In this document: one piece after another, positions 18,483 through 26,675 of the stretch
Layout of the letters: each line of letters begins with the position of its first letter
Position numbering within the stretch: the first letter of the stretch is position 1
Assembly (NCBI RefSeq): GCF_900111025.1
Contig: NZ_FOFN01000002.1
Span: 248,001-312,000 of the forward strand
DNA: 64,000 nucleotides
Direction: 5' to 3'
DNA from: Hyunsoonleella jejuensis
GTDB lineage: Bacteria; Bacteroidota; Bacteroidia; Flavobacteriales; Flavobacteriaceae
The notes under the pieces: model-generated
What the model saw: only the letters and a program-made list of their open reading frames with translations
Database searches by the model: none
What the model was told of the DNA's origin: nothing
Position numbers and translations under genes: made by a program

Positions 18483-20174
18483 TTAAAAACTATGAAACTC
18501 AATCAAATTAGCTTCATAATACTGATTGCCTAATTTAGTCAATAAGTTTCTAATAATATTACTATCGCCACTAACAGCAAGTGCAGAATACCCAACTTCG
18601 TTGAGCTTTCCTAATCGCAAATCTTTGATATTAATGTTTTTGGAAGCTAGAGCAGACAACAGAATAAGTAATACTCCTGGTGCATTGTGATGTTTCGTTA
18701 AAATAACTTTTTCGCTTAAAGCCAAATTTAACTTAACGCCATCCATTTCTAATAAATAAACACCTTTGCTATAGTAATTTGGTAGTATTGCATTCTCTTT
18801 ATAGGTGAGGTCTTTAAAAAGCCCAACATCAGTGCCTTTCAGGAATTCCATGGCTGTAGATACATTTCCGTTAGAATCATCGATTGATAAAAACGCGGAG
18901 GCAGTACCATCATTATTCGATTTTAAGCGTGCTGTTTCTACATTAATACCTTCCGAAGCTAAGGTGTTAAACAGCGAAGATATTACTCCAGGCTCATCCA
19001 TATGCTCAGAAAATAAACCATTTACAATACGTTGTGTATTCTTTGGAATTTCGTTGGTAACAGTTATAGATTTCCCAAACTTTCTAATTCTAATTGCATT
19101 GTATTCGCCCATACTGGTAGCGCTTCTATACAAATCCACAAATTCAGAAAAAGAACCCCCAAAAGAAAAGTCTGGGATAATACGACGCTGCGTATCATCT
19201 AAACGCTGATTTAGTAACTCAATACCCTTATTTAAAACTGTGTATTTTACTTTTAAATCATGATCGTCGTAAATCGTTCTATTCTCTGGAATAAGCTTAG
19301 AGTAACTTACATAACTCTCATAACCTGCTTTTTGTATGTACTCTAAACTTTCTTTATAATTCAGTCCGTAGTATTTCACATGATGTGTGTCAGTACCCAC
19401 ACAAACTGGTATTTGCAGTTCGTTGGCATATCTTAAAATACTTTGAGTTGGATATACACCTACGCCTTTAAACTCGCCTGCCATATTCACATCTAGCGAT
19501 AAATTTCTATCCGCAATTAATTCTAAAAGCGTACGAAATTTATTCGCTAAAGGATGAGCGCTCGTTTCAAAATTAATTAAAGCTTCAGGCATATCTACAT
19601 TCAGTTTTGGCAAATCAATATGGCCAATAATCTGAATCATATCCCCAAAACTCTCAATCATCTGAATCATTTCATTAAAATAGCCATCCCAATAATTTTC
19701 CAAACTGCCTCTTAGCTTCAGTAATTCCTGTGCTTCTTCTTTAGAACCATCATAAGGCAAACCTTCTGGCGCAAAATGAACAGAACCAATCACATAATCG
19801 GCATCTTCAGCCTGAAAAATTTTAGAACGACTCCACTGTAAGCCCAAATCTGGCCCCATCCACTCTAACTCAACACCGTATTTAATATTGATTTGCCCTT
19901 CGTATTTTTCACGCAAATTAGCAATACGTTTTGGGTAATTTAAATACGAACGATTCCCACGAATAAACTTCACATTCGTCTCACGTTCTGCAATGTATCT
20001 AAAACTCGTTAGTCTTGGTGAGTGTATAATAAACGTTATACTTGGGTTGCCAGCTTCAATAGCCTTATCAATAATATCTTCTAATTTATCGATACCATGT
20101 TTTACATGATCTTGTTCAGTACCAGCATGAATACCATGTGTTTCCCAAATAAATTCGTTAAGCTTTCTCATCAA
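18483..20174 (-). CDS. PHP-domain phosphoesterase fused to C-terminal ACT-like domains
   Basis: A 563-residue cytoplasmic protein. Residues 1 to about 300 form a PHP metallo-phosphoesterase domain of histidinol-phosphatase type: HGIHAG near the N-terminus, IIHSPR, GVELEW, GSVHF, GHIDLPK and GTDTHH provide the expected metal ligands. After a helical linker come two ACT-like modules (about 375-460 and 470-563); the first, with DEPGVISSLFNTLASEGINVETA, resembles the regulatory domain of phosphoglycerate dehydrogenase, and the second has NAPGVLLILLSALASKNINIKDL. Ordinary HisK-type phosphatases are about 270 residues, so this is roughly twice the usual size. An amino-acid-regulated phosphatase is inferred; no his or ser genes are nearby. 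Confidence 0.75.
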   Translation of the reverse strand: MMRKLNEFIWETHGIHAGTEQDHVKHGIDKLEDIIDKAIEAGNPSITFIIHSPRLTSFRYIAERETNVKFIRGNRSYLNYPKRIANLREKYEGQINIKYGVELEWMGPDLGLQWSRSKIFQAEDADYVIGSVHFAPEGLPYDGSKEEAQELLKLRGSLENYWDGYFNEMIQMIESFGDMIQIIGHIDLPKLNVDMPEALINFETSAHPLANKFRTLLELIADRNLSLDVNMAGEFKGVGVYPTQSILRYANELQIPVCVGTDTHHVKYYGLNYKESLEYIQKAGYESYVSYSKLIPENRTIYDDHDLKVKYTVLNKGIELLNQRLDDTQRRIIPDFSFGGSFSEFVDLYRSATSMGEYNAIRIRKFGKSITVTNEIPKNTQRIVNGLFSEHMDEPGVISSLFNTLASEGINVETARLKSNNDGTASAFLSIDDSNGNVSTAMEFLKGTDVGLFKDLTYKENAILPNYYSKGVYLLEMDGVKLNLALSEKVILTKHHNAPGVLLILLSALASKNINIKDLRLGKLNEVGYSALAVSGDSNIIRNLLTKLGNQYYEANLIEFHSF

Positions 20175-20268
20175 CTAAATGCGTTTGTTTTTAAAGAAGC
20201 CCAAATTTAACCATTATTAAGAAATACCGATGTAAAAGTGCAAATAATTAGAGTTTAAAAATCTATAT

Positions 20269-20378
20269 GGGCGTTACCCCTCTTGGTCGCTGAGGCTCTC
20301 GAAGCGTGGTCGGGCTTTCACTAGTCGCTCTCTGCGAGAAGCTCCAACATGCCGTTCAATCCCTAACGCGGGCGCACT
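20269..20378. repeat. Palindromic intergenic repeat, GGGCGTTACCC...CCCTAACGC family
   Basis: The ends are inverted (GCGTTA at 20271, TAACGC near 20373). The GGTCGGGCTTTC and ATGCCGTTCAATCCCTAACG blocks match the repeat at 1634-1760. Compared with that copy it has extra sequence between ACCC and GGTCGGGC, including GGTCGCTGAGGCTCTCGAAG, and a different central hairpin (TCGCTCTCTGCGA). It looks like a composite of two repeat types. Confidence 0.65.
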
Positions 20379-20411
20379 TGCCCATTTTTAGATTACCCAA
20401 AATTATCTGCA

Positions 20412-20456
20412 TGTCAGTTCGAGTAATTTCGAAGCATGAGAAATTGTATCGAGAAC
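20412..20456 (+). repeat. Single unit of the TGTCAGTTCGAGT...TATCGAGAAC repeat
   Basis: The unit has the same outer blocks as the left unit at 14934-15020. Its internal stem is AATTTC/GAAATT, different from both units there but still paired. It lies 45 bases before recG. Confidence 0.65.
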
Positions 20457-20500
20457 CTTTTTAACTTCCAACTTACAGCACATTTGCTTAAATTCGCTCT

Positions 20501-23038
20501 ATGTCTGTTAATCTACAAACTCCCATAGACTATTTAAAAGGTGTTGGTCCTAATCGTGCCGATTTGCTACGGAAGGAGCTAAATATTCATACCTATCAGG
20601 ATTTGCTAAATCTATTTCCAAATAGATATATTGACAGAACACGGTTTTACAAAATAAATGAAATTCAGCAAAACAGTGCCGAAATACAGGTTGTTGGTAA
20701 AATCACTGGCTTTAAGGAGGTAGCTCAAAAACGTGGAAAACGTTTGGTGGCAACATTTCAAGACGACACAGGAACGATGGAATTGGTGTGGTTTAGAGGT
20801 CAAAAATGGATTAGGGAAAGTTTAAAACTAAATACGCCTTATGTCATATTTGGTAAAACAAATTGGTTTAGTGGGCGCTTTAGTATGCCACATCCAGATA
20901 TTGAAACCATTGATGAGCATAAAAAAGGGTTGAGCTCAGGCATACAACCTATTTACCCTTCAACAGAGAAATTAAGCAATAAAGGCATTAGCAATCGTGT
21001 AGTTAGTAAAATTGTACAACAGCTATTTTTAGAAACTAAAGGACGATTTGTAGAAACCCTATCGACATCCATACTTTCAGAACTAAAGTTGATCAATAAA
21101 TCTGAAGCCTTATTAAATATACATTTCCCAAAAACACAAGAGTTACTGGCAAAAGCACAATATAGATTGAAGTTTGAAGAGCTGTTCTATATTCAATTGC
21201 AGCTAATCTTGAAAAACTTAATTCACAAGTCAAAAATTAAAGGTTTTCAGTTTGAAACAGTTGGCGATTATTTCAACTCATTTTTTAAAGACCATTTGCC
21301 ATTTGAATTAACCAATGCGCAAAAACGTGTTTTAAAAGAAATTAGAGCCGACTTAGGAAGTAATGCCCAAATGAACCGATTGTTACAAGGCGATGTTGGT
21401 TCTGGAAAAACTATCGTGGCCTTTATGTCGATGCTAATGGCGCTTGATAACGGTTACCAAGCCTGTTTAATGGCACCTACTGAAATTTTAGCAACACAAC
21501 ATTTTACTGGACTAGAAGAATGGTGTAGATTATTGAATATAAGCATAAAACTGTTAACAGGATCCACTAAAACGTCGGTTAGAAAAGAAATCCATGCAAA
21601 CCTAGAAAACGGACAATTACAGATTTTAGTAGGCACCCACGCTCTATTAGAAGACAAAGTAAAATTCGCAAATTTAGGACTTGCAATAATAGACGAACAA
21701 CATCGCTTCGGAGTCAAACAAAGAAGTAAGTTGTGGAAAAAGAGCCCTCCTCAGTCCTCCCAAAGGGAGGAAGCCAAAGCGGTACGCATGAAATATATGA
21801 CTGCGCGTCCTTCTGTTTATAAACTGCTTAAAGAATTACAAATAGAAAATAAAAAACATTCCACTGAAGCCGAACGTGCGTTATGGGAATCTTTACGTGG
21901 TAAAAAGTTAGACCATAAGTTTCGAAGACAGCACATCATTGATGAGTTTATCGTTGATTTCATTTGTATTGAAAAAAACCTAATCATTGAAATTGATGGT
22001 GGTTATCATACCACCATTGAACAAAAAGAAGCCGACGAACTGCGTACCAAAATTTTAAACGAAATTGGATTCAAAGTCATACGATTCACAAACAAACAAG
22101 TATTAGGAGATTTAGATAACGTTTTAAATTATATAGGGAAAGAGTTAAAAAGCCTCCCCAGTGGGGAGGTTGGAGGGGCTTTCATCCCACCACATATATT
22201 GGTTATGACCGCTACTCCTATACCGCGGACATTGGCCATGTCCGTTTATGGCGATTTAGACATTTCGGTGATTGATGAATTGCCACCGGGGAGAAAATCT
22301 ATTAAAACCGTACATCGCTATGATTCTAATCGATTAAATGTATTCAGATTTATTAGAGATGAAATTGCAAAAGGTCGACAAATTTACATTGTATATCCGT
22401 TGATTCAAGAAAGCGAAGCTCTGGATTATAAAGATTTAATGGACGGTTATGCCAGTATAGAGCGTGATTTTCCAAAACCAGAATACCAAATCTCCATTAT
22501 TCATGGTAAAATGAAACCAGCCGATAAAGACTATGAAATGCAACGTTTCATAAAGGGTGAAACCCACATTATGGTAGCTACTACAGTAATTGAAGTTGGT
22601 GTGAACGTGCCTAATGCTTCGGTAATGATTATTGAAAGTGCAGAACGTTTTGGCTTATCGCAGTTACATCAATTACGCGGACGTGTGGGGCGTGGTGCTG
22701 AACAGAGTTACTGTATATTAATGACAAGTCATAAATTGAGTAACGATAGCAAGACACGTTTAGAAACCATGGTGCGTACCAATGATGGTTTTGAAGTAGC
22801 CGATGTGGACTTAAAGTTACGAGGGCCTGGTGACATTATGGGCACGCAACAAAGTGGTGTTCTTAATTTAAGAATAGCTGATATTGTTAAGGATAAAGCT
22901 ATTTTACAGCAGGCAAGGTTTTATGCAAAAAAGGTGTTGACTTCCGATCCTTCGCTGAAAAGTGCTGAGCATAAAGTGATATTAAATACCTATGCACAAT
23001 TGGCTAAGTATAAGAATATTTGGAATTATATAAGTTAG
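20501..23038 (+). CDS. recG: ATP-dependent DNA helicase RecG with in-frame DUF559 nuclease insertion
   Basis: RecG remodels stalled forks and recombination intermediates. All helicase motifs are present: wedge/OB domain about 60-150, Walker A GDVGSGKT, motif Ia APTEILATQH, DEQH box in IIDEQHRFGV (about 396-405), motif III TATPIPRT, motif V TTVIEVGVNVPNAS and motif VI QLRGRVGRG. The protein is 845 residues, whereas RecG is normally about 700. The excess is one block of about 148 residues (415-562) between motif II and motif III, which is a complete DUF559 domain bounded by hairpin repeats (see 21743-22186). Without it the sequence would join LWKK to PPHILVMTATPIPR, as I expect for a normal RecG. 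Whether the product is active is not known. Confidence 0.93.
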   Translation: MSVNLQTPIDYLKGVGPNRADLLRKELNIHTYQDLLNLFPNRYIDRTRFYKINEIQQNSAEIQVVGKITGFKEVAQKRGKRLVATFQDDTGTMELVWFRGQKWIRESLKLNTPYVIFGKTNWFSGRFSMPHPDIETIDEHKKGLSSGIQPIYPSTEKLSNKGISNRVVSKIVQQLFLETKGRFVETLSTSILSELKLINKSEALLNIHFPKTQELLAKAQYRLKFEELFYIQLQLILKNLIHKSKIKGFQFETVGDYFNSFFKDHLPFELTNAQKRVLKEIRADLGSNAQMNRLLQGDVGSGKTIVAFMSMLMALDNGYQACLMAPTEILATQHFTGLEEWCRLLNISIKLLTGSTKTSVRKEIHANLENGQLQILVGTHALLEDKVKFANLGLAIIDEQHRFGVKQRSKLWKKSPPQSSQREEAKAVRMKYMTARPSVYKLLKELQIENKKHSTEAERALWESLRGKKLDHKFRRQHIIDEFIVDFICIEKNLIIEIDGGYHTTIEQKEADELRTKILNEIGFKVIRFTNKQVLGDLDNVLNYIGKELKSLPSGEVGGAFIPPHILVMTATPIPRTLAMSVYGDLDISVIDELPPGRKSIKTVHRYDSNRLNVFRFIRDEIAKGRQIYIVYPLIQESEALDYKDLMDGYASIERDFPKPEYQISIIHGKMKPADKDYEMQRFIKGETHIMVATTVIEVGVNVPNASVMIIESAERFGLSQLHQLRGRVGRGAEQSYCILMTSHKLSNDSKTRLETMVRTNDGFEVADVDLKLRGPGDIMGTQQSGVLNLRIADIVKDKAILQQARFYAKKVLTSDPSLKSAEHKVILNTYAQLAKYKNIWNYIS
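21743..22186 (+). mobile_element. DUF559 nuclease element inserted in frame in recG
   Basis: About 444 bases, a multiple of three, interrupt recG. The left end (21743-21773) has hairpin TCCTCCC/GGGAGGA; the right end (22151-22180) is its inverted partner with hairpin CCTCCCC (22153-22159)/GGGGAGG (22163-22169). Between them an internal ATG (21788) opens a DUF559 protein of the Vsr-like PD-(D/E)XK nuclease group: HSTEAERALW, KFRRQHIIDEFIVDF, then IIEIDGGYH and GFKVIRFTN. The likely catalytic residues are Asp486, Glu497 and Asp499 in RecG numbering. There are no intein splice residues or group I/II intron features. The exact boundaries are uncertain by a few bases. Confidence 0.8.
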
Positions 23039-23040
23039 TC

Positions 23041-23115
23041 GTCCATTAGAAGGAGGAACGACTGAAGAATATTTTACTCTGATGCAGACATTCCTTCGCT
23101 TGCGCTCTGAATGAC
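23041..23115. repeat. Degenerate GTCATT...AATGAC inverted repeat after recG
   Basis: The left unit begins GTCCATTAGAAGGAGGAACG; the right unit, read on the other strand, begins GTCATTCAGAGCGCAAGCG and contains its own small stem (CGC-TT-GCG, flanked by ATTC/GAAT). It is related to the unit at 16118-16150. It occupies the recG 3' end just before the terminator. Confidence 0.45.
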
Positions 23116-23116
23116 A

Positions 23117-23146
23117 AAAAAAAGCGACCGAATTGGTCGCTTTTTA
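23117..23146. terminator. Bidirectional intrinsic terminator between recG and rpsA
   Basis: Stem AAAGCGACC (23121-23129), loop GAATT, GGTCGCTTT (23135-23143), with an A tract before and a T tract after. It can therefore end transcription from both the convergent recG and rpsA genes. Confidence 0.85.
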
Positions 23147-23167
23147 AATATCTAAATCAACAGAAAA

Positions 23168-25003
23168 TTATTTCTTCCCGTCCATTTTATCTTTAAGAGC
23201 TTGTAAAGCATCGTTAGCATCACCTAAAGTAGGTTTTGCTTCTGCAGCAGCAGTTGCAGCTTTTTTAGCAGCAGCTTTTACGTTTGCAGCTTCTTCAGCT
23301 TTGTGGATTGCAGCATGAGATGCTACAACGCGTTTAAACTCTTTATTAAATTCTATTATCTTGAATTCTGCTTCTTCACCTTTTTTAAGCTTAGAACCAT
23401 CTTCTTTCTCTAAGTGACGTTGTGGTACAAAAGCAACGATATCTTCGTTAAATTCTATTGTAGCACCTTTGTCAACTATTTCAGAGATGGCAGCAGTGTG
23501 CGTTGAATTTAAAGCAAATTCAGTTTCGTACTTATCCCAAGGGTTCTCAGTAGTTTGCTTATGTCCTAAACTTAGTTTACGACCTTCAACATCCAACTCA
23601 AGAACTATAACATCAAGTTTGTCTCCAACTGCACAGAACTCAGATGGGTGCTTAATTTTCTTAGTCCAAGATAAATCAGAGATATAAATTAATCCGTCGA
23701 TACCTTCTTCTAATTCAACAAAAACACCAAAGTTTGTAAAGTTGCGTACAACACCTGTATGCTTAGATCCTAATGGGTATTTGCTTGTAATATCTGTCCA
23801 TGGATCTGGCGTTAATTGCTTGATACCAAGAGACATTTTACGATCTTCTCTATCTAAAGTTAAGATAACCGCTTCAACCTCATCTCCTACAGAAACGAAA
23901 TCTTGAGCAGAACGTAAATGTGTAGACCAAGACATTTCAGAAACGTGAATCAATCCTTCAACACCATCAGCAACTTCGATAAATGCACCGTAATCTGCAA
24001 TTACAACTACCTTACCTTTTACTTTATCACCAACTTTCACCTCTTCTCCAAGAGCTTCCCATGGGTGCTTGCTTAATTGCTTAAGGCCTAATTGGATTCT
24101 TGATTTATCTTCATCAAAATCAAGGATTACAACGTTAAGTTTTTGGTCTAATTCTACGATTTCATTTGGATGGTTAATTCTAGACCAAGATAAATCTGTG
24201 ATATGAACTAAACCATCAACGCCACCAAGATCAATAAATACACCGTAAGATGTGATGTTCTTCACGATACCTTCTAATACTTGACCTTTTTCTAACTGAC
24301 CAATAATCTCTTTCTTTTGTTCCTCGATATCGGCTTCAATAAGCGCTTTATGAGACACTACTACGTTTTTGAATTCGTGGTTGATTTTCACAACTTTAAA
24401 TTCCATAGTTTTATTTACGTACTGGTCGTAATCCCTAATAGGCTTCACGTCAATTTGAGAACCTGGTAAGAATGCTTCGATACCGAATACATCTACAATC
24501 ATACCACCTTTAGTTCTACACTTAACAAAACCATTAACGATTTCTCCAGTTTCGTGTGCTTTATTCACTCTATCCCAAGCCTTGATTACGCGCGCTTTAC
24601 GGTGAGATAACACTAATTGACCCGTTGCGTCTTCACGCACATCAATCAATACTTCTACTTTATCGCCTACTTTAAGGTTTGGATTGTAGCGAAATTCGTT
24701 TAAAGAAATTACACCTTCAGATTTTGCATTAATATCAATAATGGCATCTCTGTCGGTAATATGAATTACAGTACCTTCAACAACCTCGTCATCTAAAGTA
24801 TCTACGAAATTTTCTGCTACTAGTTTTTCAAATTCTTCAAGTTGCTTGTCGTCCACCTCATCAATACCTTCTTGATAGTTGTGCCAGTTAAACTCTTTTA
24901 AGAATTTTTCAGGATTTTTTTGAGCTTCAGAAACCTCTGGAGCTTCAACAGTTGTAGCTTCAACCATTACTTGGTCTTCAGCTTGTTTTTTTTCTTCAGC
25001 CAT
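23168..25003 (-). CDS. rpsA: 30S ribosomal protein S1
   Basis: A 611-residue mRNA-binding ribosomal protein needed to bring mRNAs to the 30S subunit, important in Bacteroidota, whose genes often lack Shine-Dalgarno sites. An acidic N-terminal extension (1-60) precedes six tandem S1/OB repeats (about 70-570). The best conserved are GQVLEGIVKNITSYGVFIDL, KVKGKVVVIADYGAFIEV and HTGVVRNFTNFGVFVEL. The Ala/Lys-rich tail (about 575-611) is low complexity. Length is a little over E. coli S1 (557). The leader is about 115 bases from a TATTTTTG -7 box (25123-25130) to the ATG. Confidence 0.97.
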   Translation of the reverse strand: MAEEKKQAEDQVMVEATTVEAPEVSEAQKNPEKFLKEFNWHNYQEGIDEVDDKQLEEFEKLVAENFVDTLDDEVVEGTVIHITDRDAIIDINAKSEGVISLNEFRYNPNLKVGDKVEVLIDVREDATGQLVLSHRKARVIKAWDRVNKAHETGEIVNGFVKCRTKGGMIVDVFGIEAFLPGSQIDVKPIRDYDQYVNKTMEFKVVKINHEFKNVVVSHKALIEADIEEQKKEIIGQLEKGQVLEGIVKNITSYGVFIDLGGVDGLVHITDLSWSRINHPNEIVELDQKLNVVILDFDEDKSRIQLGLKQLSKHPWEALGEEVKVGDKVKGKVVVIADYGAFIEVADGVEGLIHVSEMSWSTHLRSAQDFVSVGDEVEAVILTLDREDRKMSLGIKQLTPDPWTDITSKYPLGSKHTGVVRNFTNFGVFVELEEGIDGLIYISDLSWTKKIKHPSEFCAVGDKLDVIVLELDVEGRKLSLGHKQTTENPWDKYETEFALNSTHTAAISEIVDKGATIEFNEDIVAFVPQRHLEKEDGSKLKKGEEAEFKIIEFNKEFKRVVASHAAIHKAEEAANVKAAAKKAATAAAEAKPTLGDANDALQALKDKMDGKK

Positions 25004-25449
25004 GTGCTGATCATTAAATTTGTATTCTGTATGCTTCGAAAAGTTAACCGCTTAACACACAGAAGTGTTATAAAATTTTTTTTCTCCTCTTTATCTTTTC
25101 GATACTGCGCTAAAAAGGAGTGCAAAAATATACATTTTCAAACAATTAGCCTAATTTTTTAAAAATTTAGAGCACTATAATAATCTGTATTCGGTATATG
25201 CCTTTTAGGTTAGGCTTTTCTGCCGTTGATGGTATGAAAAACAAAAGTTTATCATGCGTGCAATCAAAGGGCCCTACTAAAGAAGGTTATTGAATAAACG
25301 TTAGTTAAAGTATGCTAGCTATTGGTGTCTTTATTATGAATGATAAAAACTATGTTTAAATAAATTTGTTTGCCTTAAGAAATAAGTAAAACTCAAAAAA
25401 ATCTGTATATTGTTCTGCGGAAAGTTAACTATTAAAAACACTAATTATT
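25004..25449. other. 446-base intergenic region between divergent rpsA and LysM genes
   Basis: It holds the rpsA leader and -7 box on the minus strand. The rest (25150-25449) is AT-rich without a convincing frame, RNA gene or repeat. Immediately upstream of the LysM gene no exact TAnnTTTG is present; TATATTGT near 25407 is the closest. Confidence 0.5.
25123..25130 (-). promoter_or_regulatory. Bacteroidota -7 box for rpsA
   Basis: On the minus strand the sequence reads TATTTTTG, matching TAnnTTTG. It lies 120 bases upstream of the rpsA ATG, implying a leader long enough for autoregulation; no specific structure was recognised. Confidence 0.5.
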
Positions 25450-25827
25450 ATGGTAAAAGCTAAATATCAACCCGTTTTGGAGTTAGGTGAAAAATTAAAC
25501 ATCCAAAATGGAGACGTAAAAGAAGAAAACGGACAATTAAAAGTATGGGGTACAGCAAATACACCTTATGAAAAAGACTTGCTCTGGGATAAAATAAAAG
25601 AAATAGGAGGTGAAAACCCTTCCGATATTATGGCAGATATTAAAGTGGCAGACGCTAGTGTATATCATCGTCATACCGTAAAAAGCGGTGAAACACTTGG
25701 TAAAATAGCAAAACAGTATTACGGGAATCCTTCAAAATACCAAGCTATTTTTAAGGCAAACTCTGATATACTAAAAAATCCAGATTTGATTTATCCAGAT
25801 CAAGAATTGATTATCCCGAATTTATAA
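25450..25827 (+). CDS. LysM-domain protein related to potassium-binding protein Kbp
   Basis: A 125-residue protein without a signal peptide. Residues 76-124 are one LysM domain (HTVKSGETLGKIAKQYYGNP to YPDQELIIPNL). Residues 1-70 resemble a shortened BON-type region (LKVWGTANTPYEKDLLWDKI). The same order occurs in E. coli Kbp (YgaU, 149 residues), a cytoplasmic K+ sensor, and the lack of a signal peptide fits that rather than peptidoglycan binding. The function here is inferred by architecture only. It is monocistronic with a terminator right after it. Confidence 0.75.
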   Translation: MVKAKYQPVLELGEKLNIQNGDVKEENGQLKVWGTANTPYEKDLLWDKIKEIGGENPSDIMADIKVADASVYHRHTVKSGETLGKIAKQYYGNPSKYQAIFKANSDILKNPDLIYPDQELIIPNL

Positions 25828-25853
25828 GGTATAGAAAGTAAGTTTACTGAATT

Positions 25854-25886
25854 AGGTTGTCATTTCTAAATTGGCAACCTTTTTTA
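25854..25886 (+). terminator. Intrinsic terminator after the LysM gene
   Basis: Stem AGGTTGTCA (25854-25862) pairs with TGGCAACCT (25872-25880), 9 pairs including one G-T, followed by a run of T. The T tract runs into the stop codon of the convergent cmk gene. Confidence 0.75.
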
Positions 25887-26579
25887 TTCAATCCCTTCAG
25901 TAGTCATTTTCACCAAACGCAAAATTTTTTCAAACTGTTCCTCTAAAGTCAAATCTGAATTATCAATTTCAATAGCATCTTTCGCCTTAATTAATGGCGA
26001 CTCTTCGCGATGGCTATCAATATAATCACGTTCGGTAACGTTTTGCAATACTGCTTCATAGGTTATGTCATCACCGCGTTCTTTAAGTTCTTTGTAGCGT
26101 CGTTGCGCTCTTTTTTCTGCAGATGCTGTCATGAAAAGTTTTAGTTCAGCATTAGGAAACACCACAGTACCAATATCGCGACCATCCATAACCACACCCT
26201 TATCCTCTCCTATTTTCTTTTGAATAACAACTAATTTTGCACGCACTTCCGCGACTGCAGCAACTTGACTCACAAAACCGGAAATTTCTAAAGTACGTAT
26301 TTTACGTTCTACATTTTCACCATTAAGATATACCTCAGCATAACCTAAAGCGTCGTTAAACTTAAAACTCAATTCAATTTTGTCTAATTGATGGATAAGT
26401 GCTTCTTTATTAAAGTCGCCTTTAGAAATCAGTCCGTTTTGAAAAGCATAGAGCGTAACCGCTCTGTACATGGCACCAGAATCAACATAAATATAACCTA
26501 GAGCTTTAGCCAGCTGTTTTGCAACAGTACTTTTTCCTGTAGAAGAGTAACCATCAATAGCTATGGTGATTTTATTCAT
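25884..26579 (-). CDS. cmk: (d)CMP kinase
   Basis: A 231-residue cytidylate kinase phosphorylating CMP and dCMP with ATP in pyrimidine salvage and nucleotide supply. The P-loop is GYSSTGKST (about 9-17). The NMP-binding region has VDSGAMYRAVTLYA; MDGRDIGTVVFP and the LID region with AEKRAQRRYKEL follow. Length is typical. It is the last gene of the lon-LysM-porQ-cmk run on the minus strand, 96 bases after porQ; porQ next to cmk is a common Bacteroidota order. Confidence 0.96.
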   Translation of the reverse strand: MNKITIAIDGYSSTGKSTVAKQLAKALGYIYVDSGAMYRAVTLYAFQNGLISKGDFNKEALIHQLDKIELSFKFNDALGYAEVYLNGENVERKIRTLEISGFVSQVAAVAEVRAKLVVIQKKIGEDKGVVMDGRDIGTVVFPNAELKLFMTASAEKRAQRRYKELKERGDDITYEAVLQNVTERDYIDSHREESPLIKAKDAIEIDNSDLTLEEQFEKILRLVKMTTEGIE

Positions 26580-26675
26580 TGTAAGAGTTTGAAACGGCTA
26601 AAGTACTTAAAGTGCTCTAAAGTTAAAAGTACTATAATTTTTAATATAGATTATATAACACTTAATGCCATTTTA

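Larger units (their letters stand above)
20175..20500. other. 326-base intergenic region with two repeat units
   Basis: This spacer between the divergent PHP-ACT and recG genes holds two unrelated repeat units (20269-20378 and 20412-20456). The rest is AT-rich. No reading frame of note and no canonical TAnnTTTG box were seen; TAAATTCG at about 20484 is the nearest match upstream of recG. Confidence 0.6.

Noticed and set aside
21743-22186. Intein within RecG
   Set aside because: The position and in-frame state suggested one, but there is no N-terminal splicing block, no C-terminal His-Asn followed by Cys/Ser/Thr, and the ends are palindromic repeats translated as ordinary residues.
25131-25449. 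Small RNA or riboswitch upstream of the LysM gene
   Set aside because: It is AT-rich with scattered short stems only; there is nothing resembling a known riboswitch core or a clear terminator.
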